64,000 nt of DNA, taken from positions 28,046,770 through 28,110,769 of the forward strand of contig OZ020484.1 in assembly GCA_963971405.1 (NCBI GenBank), given 5' to 3'. Source of the stretch: Psococerastis gibbosa. Taxonomy: Eukaryota > Arthropoda > Insecta > Psocodea > Psocidae. The notes below the pieces were generated by a model. The model saw only the letters and a program-made list of their open reading frames with translations, had not been told where the DNA came from and made no database searches. The position numbers and the translations under genes were made by a program. Shown piece by piece: positions 12,069-24,972 of this stretch (position 1 is its first letter; each line of letters begins with the position of its first letter).

Positions 12069-12880
12069 ATTTTTGCTTTCCAATTTATACGTAGTATAAG
12101 AAAAGCTTTGTGATGGTCGAAATTTTCGATTCAGAGATTTCAACGGATTTACACGTTTTGAGGTCCCAGGAACCCAAAAAAGTGGTTTTTACGAAATTTC
12201 TGTCTGTCTGTCTGTCTGTCTGTCTGTTCATCGATTTCCGGGCAAACTATTCGGTCGATTTTGATGAAATTTAGCTTGTAGGTTTACAAAAATCATACCT
12301 CGGGAACAATTTTTTTTTATTTTGGGCTAACTCAATTTGGGGGGTTTTATTTTCAAAAAACTGCAAGAAAACGCCTTAAAAAATTATTTCTCAAAAACGG
12401 CTCCAACTATAGTATTTCTTTTAAATTAACATATATTTTAGTCTTTATTAATGTTGACAAAATGCGCGAGGTCGCTTGCCCCTTGATAGTTTGCTTCTGG
12501 GGGTAAAAAAATAAAAATTACTAAATTTTAATGAAAAATGACTAAAAAATAATTTTTCTGCTAAACCTTTCAATCGATGATTTCTACGTTCAGGCATGTT
12601 TTAGGTGTTAAATTGAGCAACGAAACCGGACAGGTTGCTTTCCGAAAAAACTATTTAGTTTTGTGCAAAAAATGTTTTTTTTTTTTTTAAATGATAGAAA
12701 ATTCACGCTCAAATGCATTGCGTGCCCTGCCATTATTGCTGTGTGGTAATGTGTAGGTCTGATCTATCTAGAATTTATGAATTTATCTCACCTCCAGTGA
12801 CGTCAGGTGGACACCCCCCTCCCGAGGTATCGATATTTTAACCATAGGAAAATTATTTGCCATGAATCTCATTTTCTCTA
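12069..12880 (+). mobile_element. 0.85-kb repeat family 'A', copy 1 (3' end missing)
   Basis: Starts ATTTTTGCTTTCCAATTTAT, with a 5' hairpin formed by GCTTTCC...GGAAAGC (one mismatch here). It has (CTGT)7 at 12200-12227, then conserved blocks GATTTCCGGGCAAACTA and CGGTCGATTTTGATGAAATT. It loses similarity before the 3' hairpin seen in copies 39474 and 53336. A CAGTGCCGGATTTAC terminus of a hAT-type element abuts its left end at 12056. Confidence 0.8.
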
Positions 12881-14059
12881 TCTACCTATACGGCCTATTT
12901 ATAAATCCAGGACTGCTGCTATATGAACAAAATGAAAGTAAAGAATAACAAAATGAACGATAATTTAAATTTATTTATTATGTTCAAAGCCTCCATTCGG
13001 AGTCACGAACGACCTATATCCAATAATTAATTATGGTAGTTGATTTTGGAAACGCTCGTACTGGCATGGCAGCTAAATTATTGAAATCAGAAATGTGAGC
13101 GTTAGAGTGTTAGACTGGTGAACCTGAAAGCCGAAAAAGTAAATGAAAGCAACCAGGTTGATATAAACAAAACTGTTGTAAAAGGCAGTGATTTAGCGCG
13201 GAGTTGAAAGTTAATGGCTCATGAATAAGCCACACTCGACACTCATCAATATCCAGCAGCAAAGCCCGCGCGGCGCCGCGGCAACTTTTCACTCAGCACC
13301 ATGTCAAATTACTTTGCACTGGGGTAGTTCATTACAGCTGCCTGCTGCTGCTGCTTGGTTGTATCTTGGGAGATTTCGAGTTATAAGTAACGCAGGCTTG
13401 CACCTAGGATATACTAGAGTTCTATATTGGAGACATGGGACTTTCCGGAGCACCATTTTTTTTTTGCCACCAAGCACATTTTTTCAATGACTCGTCACAG
13501 AAAATATATATGATACGTTTTTTCATATGGGCCCAGGATTCAAATAATATTTTTGGCGCGCTCTCTACTAGAATGCTATAGAGAGGTGAAGAATGTACAC
13601 TTTTGGAATAAATCAAAAGGAGCATTGCCAGGAAGACCTGAACGTTATCCAGTATGAAAAGGGGAGGGCAAGCACTTACTCAGAAATTATTTCAGGGTAG
13701 GGCTTTTGCCACAAAAATTAATGAGGACTATTGTGGGAAAGTGAAGAAAAATATACGGCATTTTCGTACTAGTGAAAACACGACTTTTGGCTAATAAAAA
13801 CATTTAAGCTTACATTATTTTAAAATTTCCTCCTACCTCTGGACATTTCCTTTCTACGTAAGGTTCTATGGTCAAATGAGCATGATAGCATACACAACAG
13901 AAAACAATGGTGTGTAAATTGTCTCTATAATCTAAATATAATCTAAATTTTCTTAGTGCCTTACTTTTTAGTTCAAAATATATTCAAAGGTGTTATATTT
14001 TATAATTCTTAAGATACAATCGGATTGTCCGTTTTTTTCTTCAATAAAATCAAATTTCA

Positions 14060-14073
14060 CAGGAATATATATA

Positions 14074-14107
<34 letters not shown>

Positions 14108-14108
14108 C
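14060..14108. repeat. AT microsatellite
   Basis: Nearly pure (AT)n and (ATATAA)n-like tract. Confidence 0.9.
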
Positions 14109-15354
14109 TTATAGATTGTATAGCTATATAAAAGATAAGAAATTTTCCTCTACATTACAATTGGTCTATCATTTTTTACAAACCAAGTTACAAAACTGTG
14201 TCCTATTTGCGCTAGTGATGGCCACATAACGTGTACCAAAATGATAGGGAATAATGGAATAAGGAATAAGGAATAATGATAAGGAACCTCAATCAATTAT
14301 ACCCCTTTTTAGCTGCATGATCGATATTTCACATGAAAATTAATTTATTACACCCCTAGGGTTTTCTCCCTCCGTCTCTTAATGCTGTTCACTCTCTAGG
14401 TTCAGTTGGGTGGGTAGTTTATTATTGGGTCATGGGTGCGTATGTTTATAGCCATTTCTTATTCACACTAGTTATCATTGGAAGCAGCTTGAGGGTGGGG
14501 ATATTATGCCTGGGGATTTAGCTCTGGTCTGGGCTGAATGCTGATCCAGAATTCAGTTTGAAAGGAGGTACCTATAACTTGAAATTCAACTCATTCAATG
14601 ATGTAAATGGCTACTTAATCAGGTAGATTTGTATATTTGAAGACACCAGCCACAAGTCATACACAAAAATAAAAATTTTAACCTACTACACTTTTGTTAG
14701 CCTATATGCAACAAAATAGACAGGGTCCATATAATTTTCAAATCCTTTATAAAGGAATTTTCTACGTCCCATTTCGCAATTATGTTGACAAAATCATCAA
14801 CTTCTTGAGCCCTTAACCCAACAGGGGTGATATGAATCCCACCTGGCTTAAATACAGTTGACGGGAGATTACAAAGGGTTCTCGTGCATCAACGGCACAT
14901 CTCCCACTTACGCCCTTCATCTCGTACGCCGTTCTACCACTCTGTCTGACTGCATCACTGAGCTTGAGCGATTCACTGAATAGACATTGGAGCTTGGATC
15001 GGCAATTGACTTGTCACAGATCTGTCAGATAGGAGAATGGCGCAAACTGAGTTTCATTCGGCTTAAAGCCAAGGCCGTTGCTGGCAAATTGGTTTCTGAC
15101 TACCTACCTACTTCCGTTATCACAGATCCTGACGTAATGACCACAAATAAAACGCGCTCACATTTTAAATTAATTTTTAATTGGCAATAAGTAGTTATTG
15201 TTCGTTTGACATCCGGGTTTTTAATTTTAAATTGATAGCCAATGCTAATATTCACGACGCTGGCTTACTGTCGTAAAAAACGTATACATTTAGATACTAT
15301 AGGTATATAAATGATGCTGTGGAACGAGGAATTAATTAATTCGTCAAATTTTTT

Positions 15355-15650
15355 TATATAATACAAGCGGGGCTTGGGACCGCTTCGCGGCGGGCGGCTA
15401 TTTTGACCGTAGTGGTTCTGACTTTTTTTCATCGGGTTTTCCGCAGTATAGGAAAACCAATGTATAAGGGTCGAAAATGGGAAAATTAGGCTCTGATTTC
15501 TGGAAAAGGGTCATTTTTAAATTTTTTCTTTCATAAGAAATTTCTCCTGACAATAACAAACACAACAGAAAAAAAAAAATAATGAAATCGGTCCAACCGT
15601 TCACGCGTGGTGCCGTGACACAGGGAAATATGGATTCATTTTTATAACAG
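15355..15650 (+). repeat. Dispersed-repeat fragment
   Basis: Contains GAAATCGGTCCAACCGTTCA followed by a GTGACACAGGGAAATATGG-like stretch, the kind of 'ATCGGTCCA.CCGTT' module common near the ends of arthropod non-autonomous or LINE elements. No termini could be defined. Confidence 0.35.
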
Positions 15651-16343
15651 TTGATAGATTTAAAAAATCTACCTTAAAAACACTACTCTTTCAATAGTCA
15701 ATAGTTCATCAGGTACCATTGGTTTCGCTCTAATTACTACCATATAAAAATAATACAATACGATTAAGACTACGCAGACTACGCTTCCTCCATTCTTCTC
15801 GTAGTTGTATAGGGGTAGTTTCTATGATCATCGTCTTTAATGACGTAACTTTATATTTACGATACAAATATGTGTCTTCAATCATCATTGTCGAAAAATT
15901 TAATAAATTAACGCTGGTGAGTCAGAGCGTGGCAATATGCTGGGAATGTGGTAAGTCTGGAGACAGCAAGTCAGGTCCAACTGAGAACTTAAGGTGACAA
16001 GTCCACGCGGGGTCAGATTACGCGGGAAACACGTTGTGAGTTGATCTGGAGTGACGTCTACCTGCCCATTAGACACACTTTGTCACGTCCCCAGCAACAG
16101 AATCCTTCATTTGGCAAACAATGTACCTTAAACATGGCCGGATTCAGGCACCATTGCCTCAGAATTGGAGACAAGTCCGTCGAATTAGGCTTTGTCAATA
16201 AGTCAGTATATAAGCGGTGATAATGGTTTCAAGAATGGATCACCAATGGATCAAGATAATGACCTCACCAGAGTAAAGGCGGAAAGGAGGTTGATATGAA
16301 AGTTTGTTACAAATTAATTGTTTGCAATACGAACGGGCTGGAT

Positions 16344-16590
16344 TAGGCAAAGTTTTCAGTAATTTGTGATTAAAAAAAGTAAAGATTTTTGTTTTTAGGA
16401 GACTATTATGTAGATACTTAACTCATCTATTATAAATTAAGTTATAAGATGGTAGAGACTTATTATGATGTCTGCTACCATATTATAACTTAATTTATCA
16501 TAGATAAGTTAAGTGTCTACATGATAGTCTCATTAAAACAAAAATCTCAACCTTTTTTAAATCACAAATAATGGAAAACTTGACGCCTTA
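16344..16590. mobile_element. MITE family 'F', copy 1
   Basis: TAGGCAAAGTTTTCAGTAAT at the left pairs imperfectly with the right end ATAATGGAAAACTTGACGCCTTA. Inner arms around GAGACTATTATGTAGATACTTAA pair over more than 80 bp. Shares TATTATAACTTAATTTAT and AGTTAAGTATCTACATAGTA-type sequence with the copy at 22441. Confidence 0.75.
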
Positions 16591-16869
16591 GGGTTTGCGC
16601 CATATAGTTGAATTTGAGATTGATATGAATGTACGTCTGGCGCAATAACGGCGCAATTGTAAAAAGGCTAGTTTTTCAGAAATGGCTTTTGATTGGTTTC
16701 TATAATTGTTTGTCTGGACAAATTCGGCTTTTGTTAGGACGAGGAAAAGATTTTTCTATATTATAGATTCAGGAGGATAATAGATCAAATCATAGCTTTT
16801 CAGAAATCGCGTTTCTGCCATAAATTATAGCTTATTTATTTTTTTTATTTTTTTAATACTTACTTTACT

Positions 16870-17130
16870 TTACTTTATCCGCGCCTTATCCCTTCGGAGG
16901 GGTCGGCGACATGGATCTTCTTCTTCCACGCAATACGGTTTTCGGTGTCCTCTATGGTCAGGTTCAAGGTACTCAGGTCTTGTGCTACCTTCGCCTCCAG
17001 GGTCAGCTTGGGTCGGCCTCTTTATTTTTTTAATATATTGCGATTTTATGTTTGGCGGATTTTTGTGGGGGCTCTGGCGCCATGGATCTCCTGGCCCCAT
17101 AGCCACACCCGGCAAATAAGACAAAACTGG
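16870..17130. other. Possible LINE 3' remnant
   Basis: Moderately GC-rich; the minus strand reads a short peptide with RPLRRDKARI and GHRKPYCVEEEDPC. It resembles retroelement C-terminal debris but carries no diagnostic motif. Confidence 0.2.
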
Positions 17131-17132
17131 CC

Positions 17133-17299
17133 TTAGGCGGCATTCCACATACGTCAATCGTCAATGAAAAATTGAAAAATGACGTTTTAGCAGACATTAA
17201 AGACACACTAAAAATACTGCTACCACGTCAATTTACGTCATTGTTACGTCATTTTTCAATTTTTCATTGACGATTGACGTATGTGGAATACCCGCCTTA
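17133..17299. mobile_element. MITE family 'G', copy 1
   Basis: Terminal inverted repeats TTAGGCGGCATTCCACATAC / GTATGTGGAATACCCGCCTTA continue inward through CGTCAATCGTCAATGAAAAA. The centre carries TAGCAGACATTAAAGAC, also found in the copies at 56966 and 61140. Confidence 0.85.
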
Positions 17300-17784
17300 A
17301 GACGAGGTCGGCTTGATAATTCACAAAGCGCGAGCAGGGCTTGATTGTCTGAGATCTCTGCAGCATCATCCGAAAGAATCGCCAAATTATACCAGAGCGA
17401 GGTCATGTTAAAGATCATGGGACGTTTTTCGTTAATATTGTCGGTAGCCGTACTACACACATGGAGCAGCAGTGCCGAGACGGTGATAAACGAGACGGGG
17501 CTCAAGATCATCAGGCATTTTCGTTTATACTCTCGGCGCCCCCGGCCTGATATTACCGAGATACGAGTAGATGCCCACATTATATGGCACCACCGCGCAC
17601 TAACGTGTCTGAATCGACTTTTACAATACTCAATTACCGAATCCGAATGGGCACAGTGCTGTTCTTGGAAAATTGAGACATGTCGAGTGTGCCAGAAACT
17701 GAGATGATTATGACGATGTGGTTTGTACGTATGCATGACTTTTGCTAAGGCGGCTATTCCAGCTGTTAATTCTGATAATGCCAT
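17300..17784. other. GC-rich stretch open on both strands
   Basis: A minus-strand frame of up to 183 codons (17784-17233) and a plus-strand frame of 120 codons (17345-17707) overlap. The minus frame includes a hydrophobic segment (CLMILSPVSFITVSALLLHV), and its end runs into the adjacent MITE. Composition differs sharply from the AT-rich neighbours. I recognise no family. It could be a decayed exon, a captured gene fragment inside a transposon, or chance. Confidence 0.25.
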
Positions 17785-18522
17785 TGACGGAAAATCATCA
17801 ATGTTGCATATATATTTTTACACCTCATTTCACCTGACTTAGCTGTCTTCAATAATTGACCATTTATGTTTTCAATTTTTTCCAATTTTGTAAGTTTCTT
17901 TTAATTTTATAATCTACAAGAAATTTTATGATTTAAATTATGAAATAATTAGTTTTGTTCTCAAGAAGTTAATTAAAATTATTGATAATATCCAGACGAC
18001 GCCATTGTTTAATTTTAAGTTGTTATTGGTTGCAAAGCGTGATTTTACTCTATATGATTATTGATCAATTTTAACATGCGGAAGTTGAAATGGACAATGA
18101 CACAGAGTAAAGAAAAAGTCTCATCAATTACCTATTGAAGAAAAATTGACAAGTCGGCTAATAAATAAAAGTCTAATAATAATGAAGAATATAGGCAATA
18201 CAACCAAAAAACTGTAACGGTTAAAGTGTTCCTTGTTACCTTATAATTAAAGTAACTACGGAAATACCAAAAAAGCAAAGATAATGTAATAGATTGGGTG
18301 TACCCAGCATAAGCTAACTGTCCCCAATGCCCAATAGCGGCCAAACGATAGGTCGCATTAGACAAATAGCCGTGGATGAAACTGTAACACAGTGATGATA
18401 CCCACGTCAGCCACGTGGCATTTTCAATTTTCTTATATTCCATTATCTTGCAATAATATAAAAGTTTCTCTTTATTGCCCAAGAGACGACATTTTTGAAC
18501 TCCGTGTTCTGCGTAGTAGTAT
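17785..18522. other. AT-rich noncoding stretch
   Basis: The minus-strand 226-codon open frame at 18812-18132 crosses it, but its central part is only translated SINE-like repeat. Confidence 0.5.
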
Positions 18523-18740
18523 GGTTGGACACAGTCCCAGGCCACGGTGGGGGCCCATAGGATAGTGGACCTCCTGATTATAGTGGATTCCGAACCACTT
18601 GGGACACACAGTGAAGTCACACGATTAGTTCGGAGGTGACCAGGACAAGTCCTACCATGTTTCCCTACCGGCACTGTGCACACGACCAACTTATCTGCAG
18701 CTTTGAACCTGCTCTGGTCCGCTGGATTCAACTTGGTATC
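18523..18740 (-). mobile_element. SINE-like family 'B', copy 1
   Basis: In minus orientation it runs from CCAAGTTGAATCCAGCGGAC through GGTTCGAAGC-like and GTGGTTCGGAATCCACTATA to a (TAC)n-type tail. Shares more than 200 bp with 38852-39102 and a core with 28692-29048. An open reading frame across it is accidental. Confidence 0.8.
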
Positions 18741-20261
18741 CATGTCAATCGTAACTATTCCAGCAAATGTTATTATAAATATGGTTAGGTATGTATTTAA
18801 CAAGACAGTCACTTGCTTTCTGCTTGTTATTGTTGGTGGTTAGAGTAGGCTGGAACGGGCTTCCAACCCATTGGAGAAAACCCGCTTTTTCCATCCTGAA
18901 AGTAGTGACTAAGCTACTTCTGTTTACTCGTATAATCACATCTTTTAACCGATTCACAACAGAACAGCGACACTTAGCCTATAGTATCACTCACCATTTA
19001 GGGATTTTAGATAATGTATCTAAAACATGTACAGTCGGTATTGGGTAAGGAGTTTAAAAATTGCCTAATTTATTGTCTATTGACCTATCGTACATTATAA
19101 CTTCATAATGTAAACCATTGCACACAAGCACAATCCGATGGGTAAAACTATATACACGTATATGAGTTAATTCTAGGAAATTCCTAAACGCTCCAAGCAT
19201 TTTCTCGTAATAATGGGATATATCAAACAGTTCGCGTATTATACACCTTTGCGTGTCCATGCGATTATACTGTATGCAGCTGTAATGTCTGCTGCCCGAA
19301 TAATTAATAATTGTATTCAGGGCAGACAATAAAATGGCGGCCATTGTAGCAGCAACTCTCTAGTTTCTTAGTCATTAAAAAGCCGCCTTAAGTACATTTG
19401 AGATAATTAGAAACCTTGTTCTTGACATTTCGCGGATATTGCGTCTGCCTGAAGTCTTGCGGTCGCGGGTATGTTTATTGATATGAAGTTGAATATATCT
19501 GCTTGTGTCTAGACACAGAGCAAAATCACATTAAACTTATTCCACACGAATGTTCCTTTAATATATTTTCTTTATATTATTATCCTTTATCATTGCTTGT
19601 GTAAACACAGCGCTCCTTAATTGTTGGAAATATTGACAGCAAGCTGCTGTCCAAGCAATTTGAACGCTGTGTAGGTCTGGTTTCTGGAATATCAAAAATC
19701 CATTATCCAATAGTCTCTATGACATCAGTGAACATGAGAACATGAACATGTTTGAGATTGCTTAAACCACTTGCATGCTCTCATTTATAGCTGTGCGATA
19801 GATACTTCATGAGAAGTTCGATATTGAACAAAAATCCCTTTCAGCTGTGGCCGATCAGGTGTAGGGAGATTCCGTGCAAGCGCAGACCCCGCTATTCCTC
19901 TATGATAGGCTACCTACGCTATGTATGTAATAAAAAATAAAAAATACTAATTTCCATTAACATTAACAAACACATTTCTAACCACAATGACGACTTTGAT
20001 ATTTTACTTACTGTAAGTATCACATTATTTCACTTTGACTGGACGCCATCTCGAAATTGTTGTTTTGTTGATTTGTGTTGATGACCATTATTGTAGATAA
20101 TGATACGGGGTTTCAGTCAGTTTTTATTTAATTTCTCTGCAACCAACATTAACTGAGAAATGTATTATATAATCTTTTAAAATTGGCCGCCATCTTGGAA
20201 AAAAATGGCGGATCTATCTAGTTAACGAACGGGATCAAGACATTTGTATGATAAATTTTTG
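18741..20261. other. AT-rich noncoding stretch
   Basis: No repeat termini identified apart from GTAGCAGCAACTCTCTAGT near 19347, which recurs inverted near 28361. Confidence 0.45.
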
Positions 20262-20350
20262 TGCAAAGTTTAATTACAATCGGAAAATTCGAAAATTCCG
20301 ACCATCACAACGTTTCCTTATAACAAACTAATGTATATAAATATAGGAAA
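20262..20350 (-). repeat. Family 'A' terminal fragment
   Basis: Reverse-oriented degenerate match to the 5' end: CCGACCATCACAACG, TTTCCTTATAACAA and ATATAGGAAAGCAA correspond to the hairpin end of copies at 39474 and 53336. Confidence 0.5.
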
Positions 20351-21105
20351 GCAACCAGTACGGTACATAACAGAACAATCGAGTGAAATAGATGGTTGGG
20401 GGTAGTTGTGGCCGGGGGAAGTCGAGCCTGTTCGTATCCGGTTTCGTAGGGCGCGAAAGCCCTAATTAGTCCATTAGGGAGACTCTATCCAATGGCGGCA
20501 ATCTAAGTGTTTTTCTGCAAGTACAACATGGGGAGGGGGTCAACCCCCTCTCAAGCTGTGTGAATAGAAGGGGTTGGGGTTGGAATCAGCTTTACATGAT
20601 GGATGGCTGCTTTATGGCCCCTTTTTACTTCATTTTCCAACTTTTCTTCTCTCATTTATTGTTCTCTTGTCAGATCTATACATGCGGAGAAATTCGCTAT
20701 TTTTTATTGCTGAGATAATATTGTATGGAACGTTTTTCGCTCATACCTACACATTTTTTTAGTTAAAAAAATTCAAATCACAGTGAATTTGCCTTTTTAA
20801 TAATGTTTTCTAAAGACTAGGTTTGTGGTTGTGGGTCGAAATATTCACTAATTGTGTGTGACTCAGGTCAATGTCAATCATTGTTTACAAAAAATTTGGA
20901 TAGAGTTCTCCCTTGAGGTCTCGTATAAACGTGAAAATATTGTTGATTCTTTTTATTTCAAGCAAGGCTGCCATCTTGAATCTACTACAATATTAAATGA
21001 TTCAGTGGTACCGGTAGGTCAACTAAACAACATTATGATTACATTAATGTATAGGTACTTTAAGCGGCCTAAATGTTGCTGTCATTGTATATATAGGTTG
21101 TTTAG
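20351..21105. other. Noncoding stretch
   Basis: A short GGGGAGGGGGTCAACCCCC remnant lies at 20529. Nothing else was recognised. Confidence 0.45.
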
Positions 21106-21376
21106 TAGAGTTCTCCACAGCTACACTATGTAGGAGTGATGGGACATTCACTGATTTCGCTCCAGCAAGGATATTTTTTGAATTTATTGCGCCACCTCTC
21201 ACGTCTTCTTTCGACCATACAAAGTACGCCTTGCAGCCACGACGGGATTTGTTATTGTTTCAAAGTACCCGGGTGTGCTGTGATTGGTCGAAGAAGAAGT
21301 GGTAGGTGGCATCAGAAATACAAAAAATTTCCTCAGCGGAAAGGAATGTCCCATCTCTCTTATCTAGAACTCTAGT
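21106..21376. repeat. TIR element family 'I'
   Basis: TAGAGTTCT and GATGGGACATTC at the left are answered by GAATGTCCCATC and AGAACTCTAG at the right. Related ends lie at 13419 and 51502. Confidence 0.55.
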
Positions 21377-22440
21377 TTTAAGGGTAATGGCGTGGGTTTA
21401 AAGTTGAAGTGGTAGCAGATTACGTCTTTCCGCTCGTTAGTGTCCTGTACTAGTACATAAGAGTTTCTGCCATTCCGGCTGACAACTTGTCCACCAGATG
21501 AGTTTTTAATTGCACTTCATTTGATTGCTGCCACGTCCTACGTGTCCAATGTCATTAAAACTAAACTTAAACTCTCATGAACGCCAACTTTTCAATCCGT
21601 TTAATTTCCTATCATTCCTATGTATATGTGACTTTGTGCGGTTGGCCATCACAATTATCATTATGACGCAGTAGGCTTTGGGTGGTCCCGATGAACACCA
21701 TCAGATAGTATTTTGAAATTCAAAAAATGAGTGATTTCGGCCCTTAACTGAAAACTACATACAGGGGAGGGGGGGGGGGGCGCAATTGAGACGTACGGGA
21801 CCCCAAGCGTATAACCAATTTTGAGATTAATGCACTTGAAGTTAAGAAACTTTAAGCCTTTTCATTGGTGAACTGATTTTCAAATGCATTTTATTCAGGA
21901 ACTGAGCATACTACACTTATATTTATTGAGATATTGACCTCTTAATTAGATAAGTGCTTCAGGAAGACCATGGTGCAATTATCTCAAGATTTAAAAAAGA
22001 GCTTCTATATGCGCCTCAATTGACCCTCAAGCTTTTGAAAAAATCGTAATTTCTGAGGGGTTTAGTGGAGACTTCATACAGTACTTCCATAATTGTACAA
22101 AGTATCTTGAAATTTGAATGTAATACGATATATCGAAAATTATAGAATATTAAATTATTATTATAGAACGTTTAAAAATTATAAATACGTTATAGTACCT
22201 AAATGAATAAGCAGCAACATTTCGATTTTACAATCCTCTTCTTTATTGTTTATTTCCTTTTCATTTTTAATCACGGATCTAAAATTTAATACTGAACTGT
22301 TTATACCGTTTAAATGCTTATGTACGAGTACGGTGTGTAGTATTTTAATTTATCCCATTTTGTTCTATAATGGCAATTGCCAAGGCAGTCTGAAGAACAC
22401 AAAACTAACACACTTCAGACTATGTAAAATGCAAACAAAC
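21377..22440. other. Noncoding stretch
   Basis: Contains a G run at 21767-21780. Otherwise AT-rich and unrecognised. Confidence 0.45.
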
Positions 22441-22618
22441 CTATGGCGGCTATTGCCCCTGTCAATATTTCGTCCTTTATGCATCAATAATAAGTCTCTA
22501 CCATATTATAACTTAATTTATAATAAATAAGTTAAGTATCTACATAGTAGTCTCCTTAAAACAAACATCTCATCAATTTTTGATGCACAAATGACGGAAT
22601 ATTGACAAGCCGCCTATG
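22441..22618. mobile_element. MITE family 'F', copy 2
   Basis: The left end CTATGGCGGC...TGTCAATATTTCGTCC and the right end GGAATATTGACAAGCCGCCTATG are inverted repeats extending through a TGATGCA block. The interior matches one arm of the copy at 16344. Confidence 0.75.
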
Positions 22619-23324
22619 TTACACCGATTATCCCAATTGCGTGCATAGTGACACAATAATTTCAGCATGCAAACACATGCTAAATACCGTCGTACAATGT
22701 TTAAATGGATGCAAATACGATAACTCTTCATTAAAAAGACATTAAGCTTTATAAGCTGGCATATACATTACATTAGGCATCACTACTACAAACCAGCCTA
22801 GCAGTATACTGTACAACAATTATTCTTGCATAAAATGATCATTTTCCATACCTACTAACTTCTTGCATACGAACCAGCAGTTATCGCTTAATCATCCTAG
22901 ATAATTTTAATAATTAATAAATGTTTGAGTAGTAGAAGCGAGCGCTTTGCAAATCATTTAAGCAACATCATAAGAAACATCTAGTTATGCTAATTGGCTG
23001 TGTAGGCTATTACGATATAAATATTATGTGGGCTATTATGTCTAAATGCCTCCAGCTCCTGTTGGAAAATGGCTGCCTTAATCACAGCAGTTAAAAAGAC
23101 ATAGGAATCTCGTCAGTATAATTGCAGTACGGGAAACCGAGGGGAGTCAGGCTTTTTAGGAAATGGCGGCTACATTTACTAAGTTAGTACATCGCGTTAT
23201 TAAAATTTACGTAGCCTAGTAAAATAAACAAGCAAAATAACTTTGTCAAGTATTATTAAAAATAAATAGACGCAATACTCAATGGAGAAGACAGTACATT
23301 TTGTAAAACCACTGCTTCTAAGAT
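22619..23324. other. AT-rich noncoding stretch
   Basis: Nothing recognised. Confidence 0.5.
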
Positions 23325-23521
23325 AGCTGAGACACGTCGTTAGAATGTTTGAAGCCCGCATGCTGAAGAAAATGTACAAAGCAAGCATGACGGGAAAAAG
23401 ACTGCAGGGGCGTCTCCGAAACCACTGGAGGGACGAACTAGAAACCGAACTCCTCGAGTTGGAAGTCCGTAGATGGTGGAGCGTAGTACAAAAGTCTGCG
23501 TTTGTAAAATGTAAACATTAA
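23325..23521 (+). pseudogene. LINE ORF2 C-terminal remnant
   Basis: Reads LRHVVRMFEARMLKKMYKAS, then GKRLQGRLRNHWRDELETEL and RRWWSVVQKS before a stop: the 'hGHhhRM...G.R..GR...W.D.L' signature at the end of many non-LTR polymerases. Upstream RT domains are absent, so the copy is 5'-truncated. Confidence 0.75.
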
Positions 23522-24972
23522 CCATAAAATTGCCAAAAATCAAAATGCGTAAAATCCCACTATTTCGTGCCTATTAACTGATAACTTTCTTTCCCCCGGC
23601 TTATTTAACTAGGCTTCACACCAATTTTTTTTGCCCTTCAGGCCTCGCAAACCCTCGGGATGGCTGTGCAGTGGTGTAATACAATAACACAATATTTCCA
23701 ACAAAAGTAACTTTTTACATTTTCTTTTCATATTAATAGTTTTGCTCTCATAACATAACCCCACAAGCAGAAACAAATCCCGTTAGTAGGTCTACAAATT
23801 ACAATAACAAAGAAATAGGCTATTGGATATGGCCAGCAATTCTTATCAACTACAAAATAAATATCTCAAACTACCGATTTATTTCAAAACCCTAACCATT
23901 GCAGTGTGTTTTTCTTGTAAAAAAGAAAGGAAATGCAGTGACGTCGGGGGGTGGCATTTTCAGACTTTGCTTACCAGAAAAAAAAACGGCACGGCCCTGA
24001 ACATAACAATCACATATTATACACTGTACAATATACATGTACGATGTACTGTGATAATACAGTAATCCTACATCCAATTAATAGGAAAACGTCATAGCGT
24101 ATGTATAATGGGCAAAGTCTCCCCGGATTCCCCTACAGTACTACAGTAAACTATCCAGTGGTCATGATGCGCCACTTATGGTACCGGTTATTGCACCATC
24201 ATTCTGTTAAGGGATACCAGGCGTGGCTGCTACCTGATTGGGTGGTCACTAGCAAGAAACTGGTACAATTGCCCTTGCAAGTCCCAAAAACGGTCCATAA
24301 TTGACAATTAAATATTTTTAATTGGAAGTCCATTAGGTGCTACTAACGCCATATATCGTATTATGACGTGAATTTTATTTATATAAGTGGTAGCCATTTA
24401 GTCAACCTTCGAAATGCAACAACTACAGATGAATGTATGATATTGGCTGTATGTAGCCTACGTCATGGACTCCCTTTTAGGCAAATTGACATACCAACGC
24501 AGAAAAAGTGATTTTTCAGGATAGACAAAAACGTTTTAATTTGTAAATTCTAACTTTGATGGTTATTGGTGGTAATATACCTATTTGATAGTATACATCC
24601 AGTAAGGGGGAGGCCGAGCCCCCATCCGGAATGAGAAAGCAAAAGAAAAAATGCATAATTAGCCAGATCTAATTCAACGTCGTCTCGGGCCTGTGCCCGG
24701 GGCAAGAAGCTGAAATCTGCCATAACATTGGTCTTGCCCCCCCCCCCCCTATGATGCCTCGACGACAATTTCCAAATACTATTGGATTTAATTTGTGTTA
24801 AATTTTCCTGCATTTAGGTAGGACGTTTGTCGATGGAATATTTTTTCCGAATCCCATTCCCATATCAGGTATACTAGAAACTACCAGAGAAAATGCAAAT
24901 AGCCTACATAAAATGCATCAGCCAACAACAAGAACACAAAATTCAAAAGTGGAATTATTTGTATTTTGTACC
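23522..24972. other. AT-rich noncoding stretch
   Basis: Contains a C run (24738-24749) from a degraded G/C-run repeat. No supported coding sequence. Confidence 0.45.

Larger units (their letters stand above)
12881..16343. other. Mostly unrecognised noncoding DNA
   Basis: Holds a GC-rich patch (13190-13345), a fragment starting CTAGAGTTCTATATTGG (13419) shared with 51502, an AT microsatellite (14060-14108) and a repeat-like piece at 15355-15650. The region 16010-16300 is non-repetitive and moderately GC-rich. No splice-supported exon was found. Confidence 0.45.

Noticed and set aside
18132-18812. 226-codon minus-strand open frame
   Set aside because: Its central third is translated SINE-like repeat shared with 38852 and 28692; the rest has no family features or splice support.
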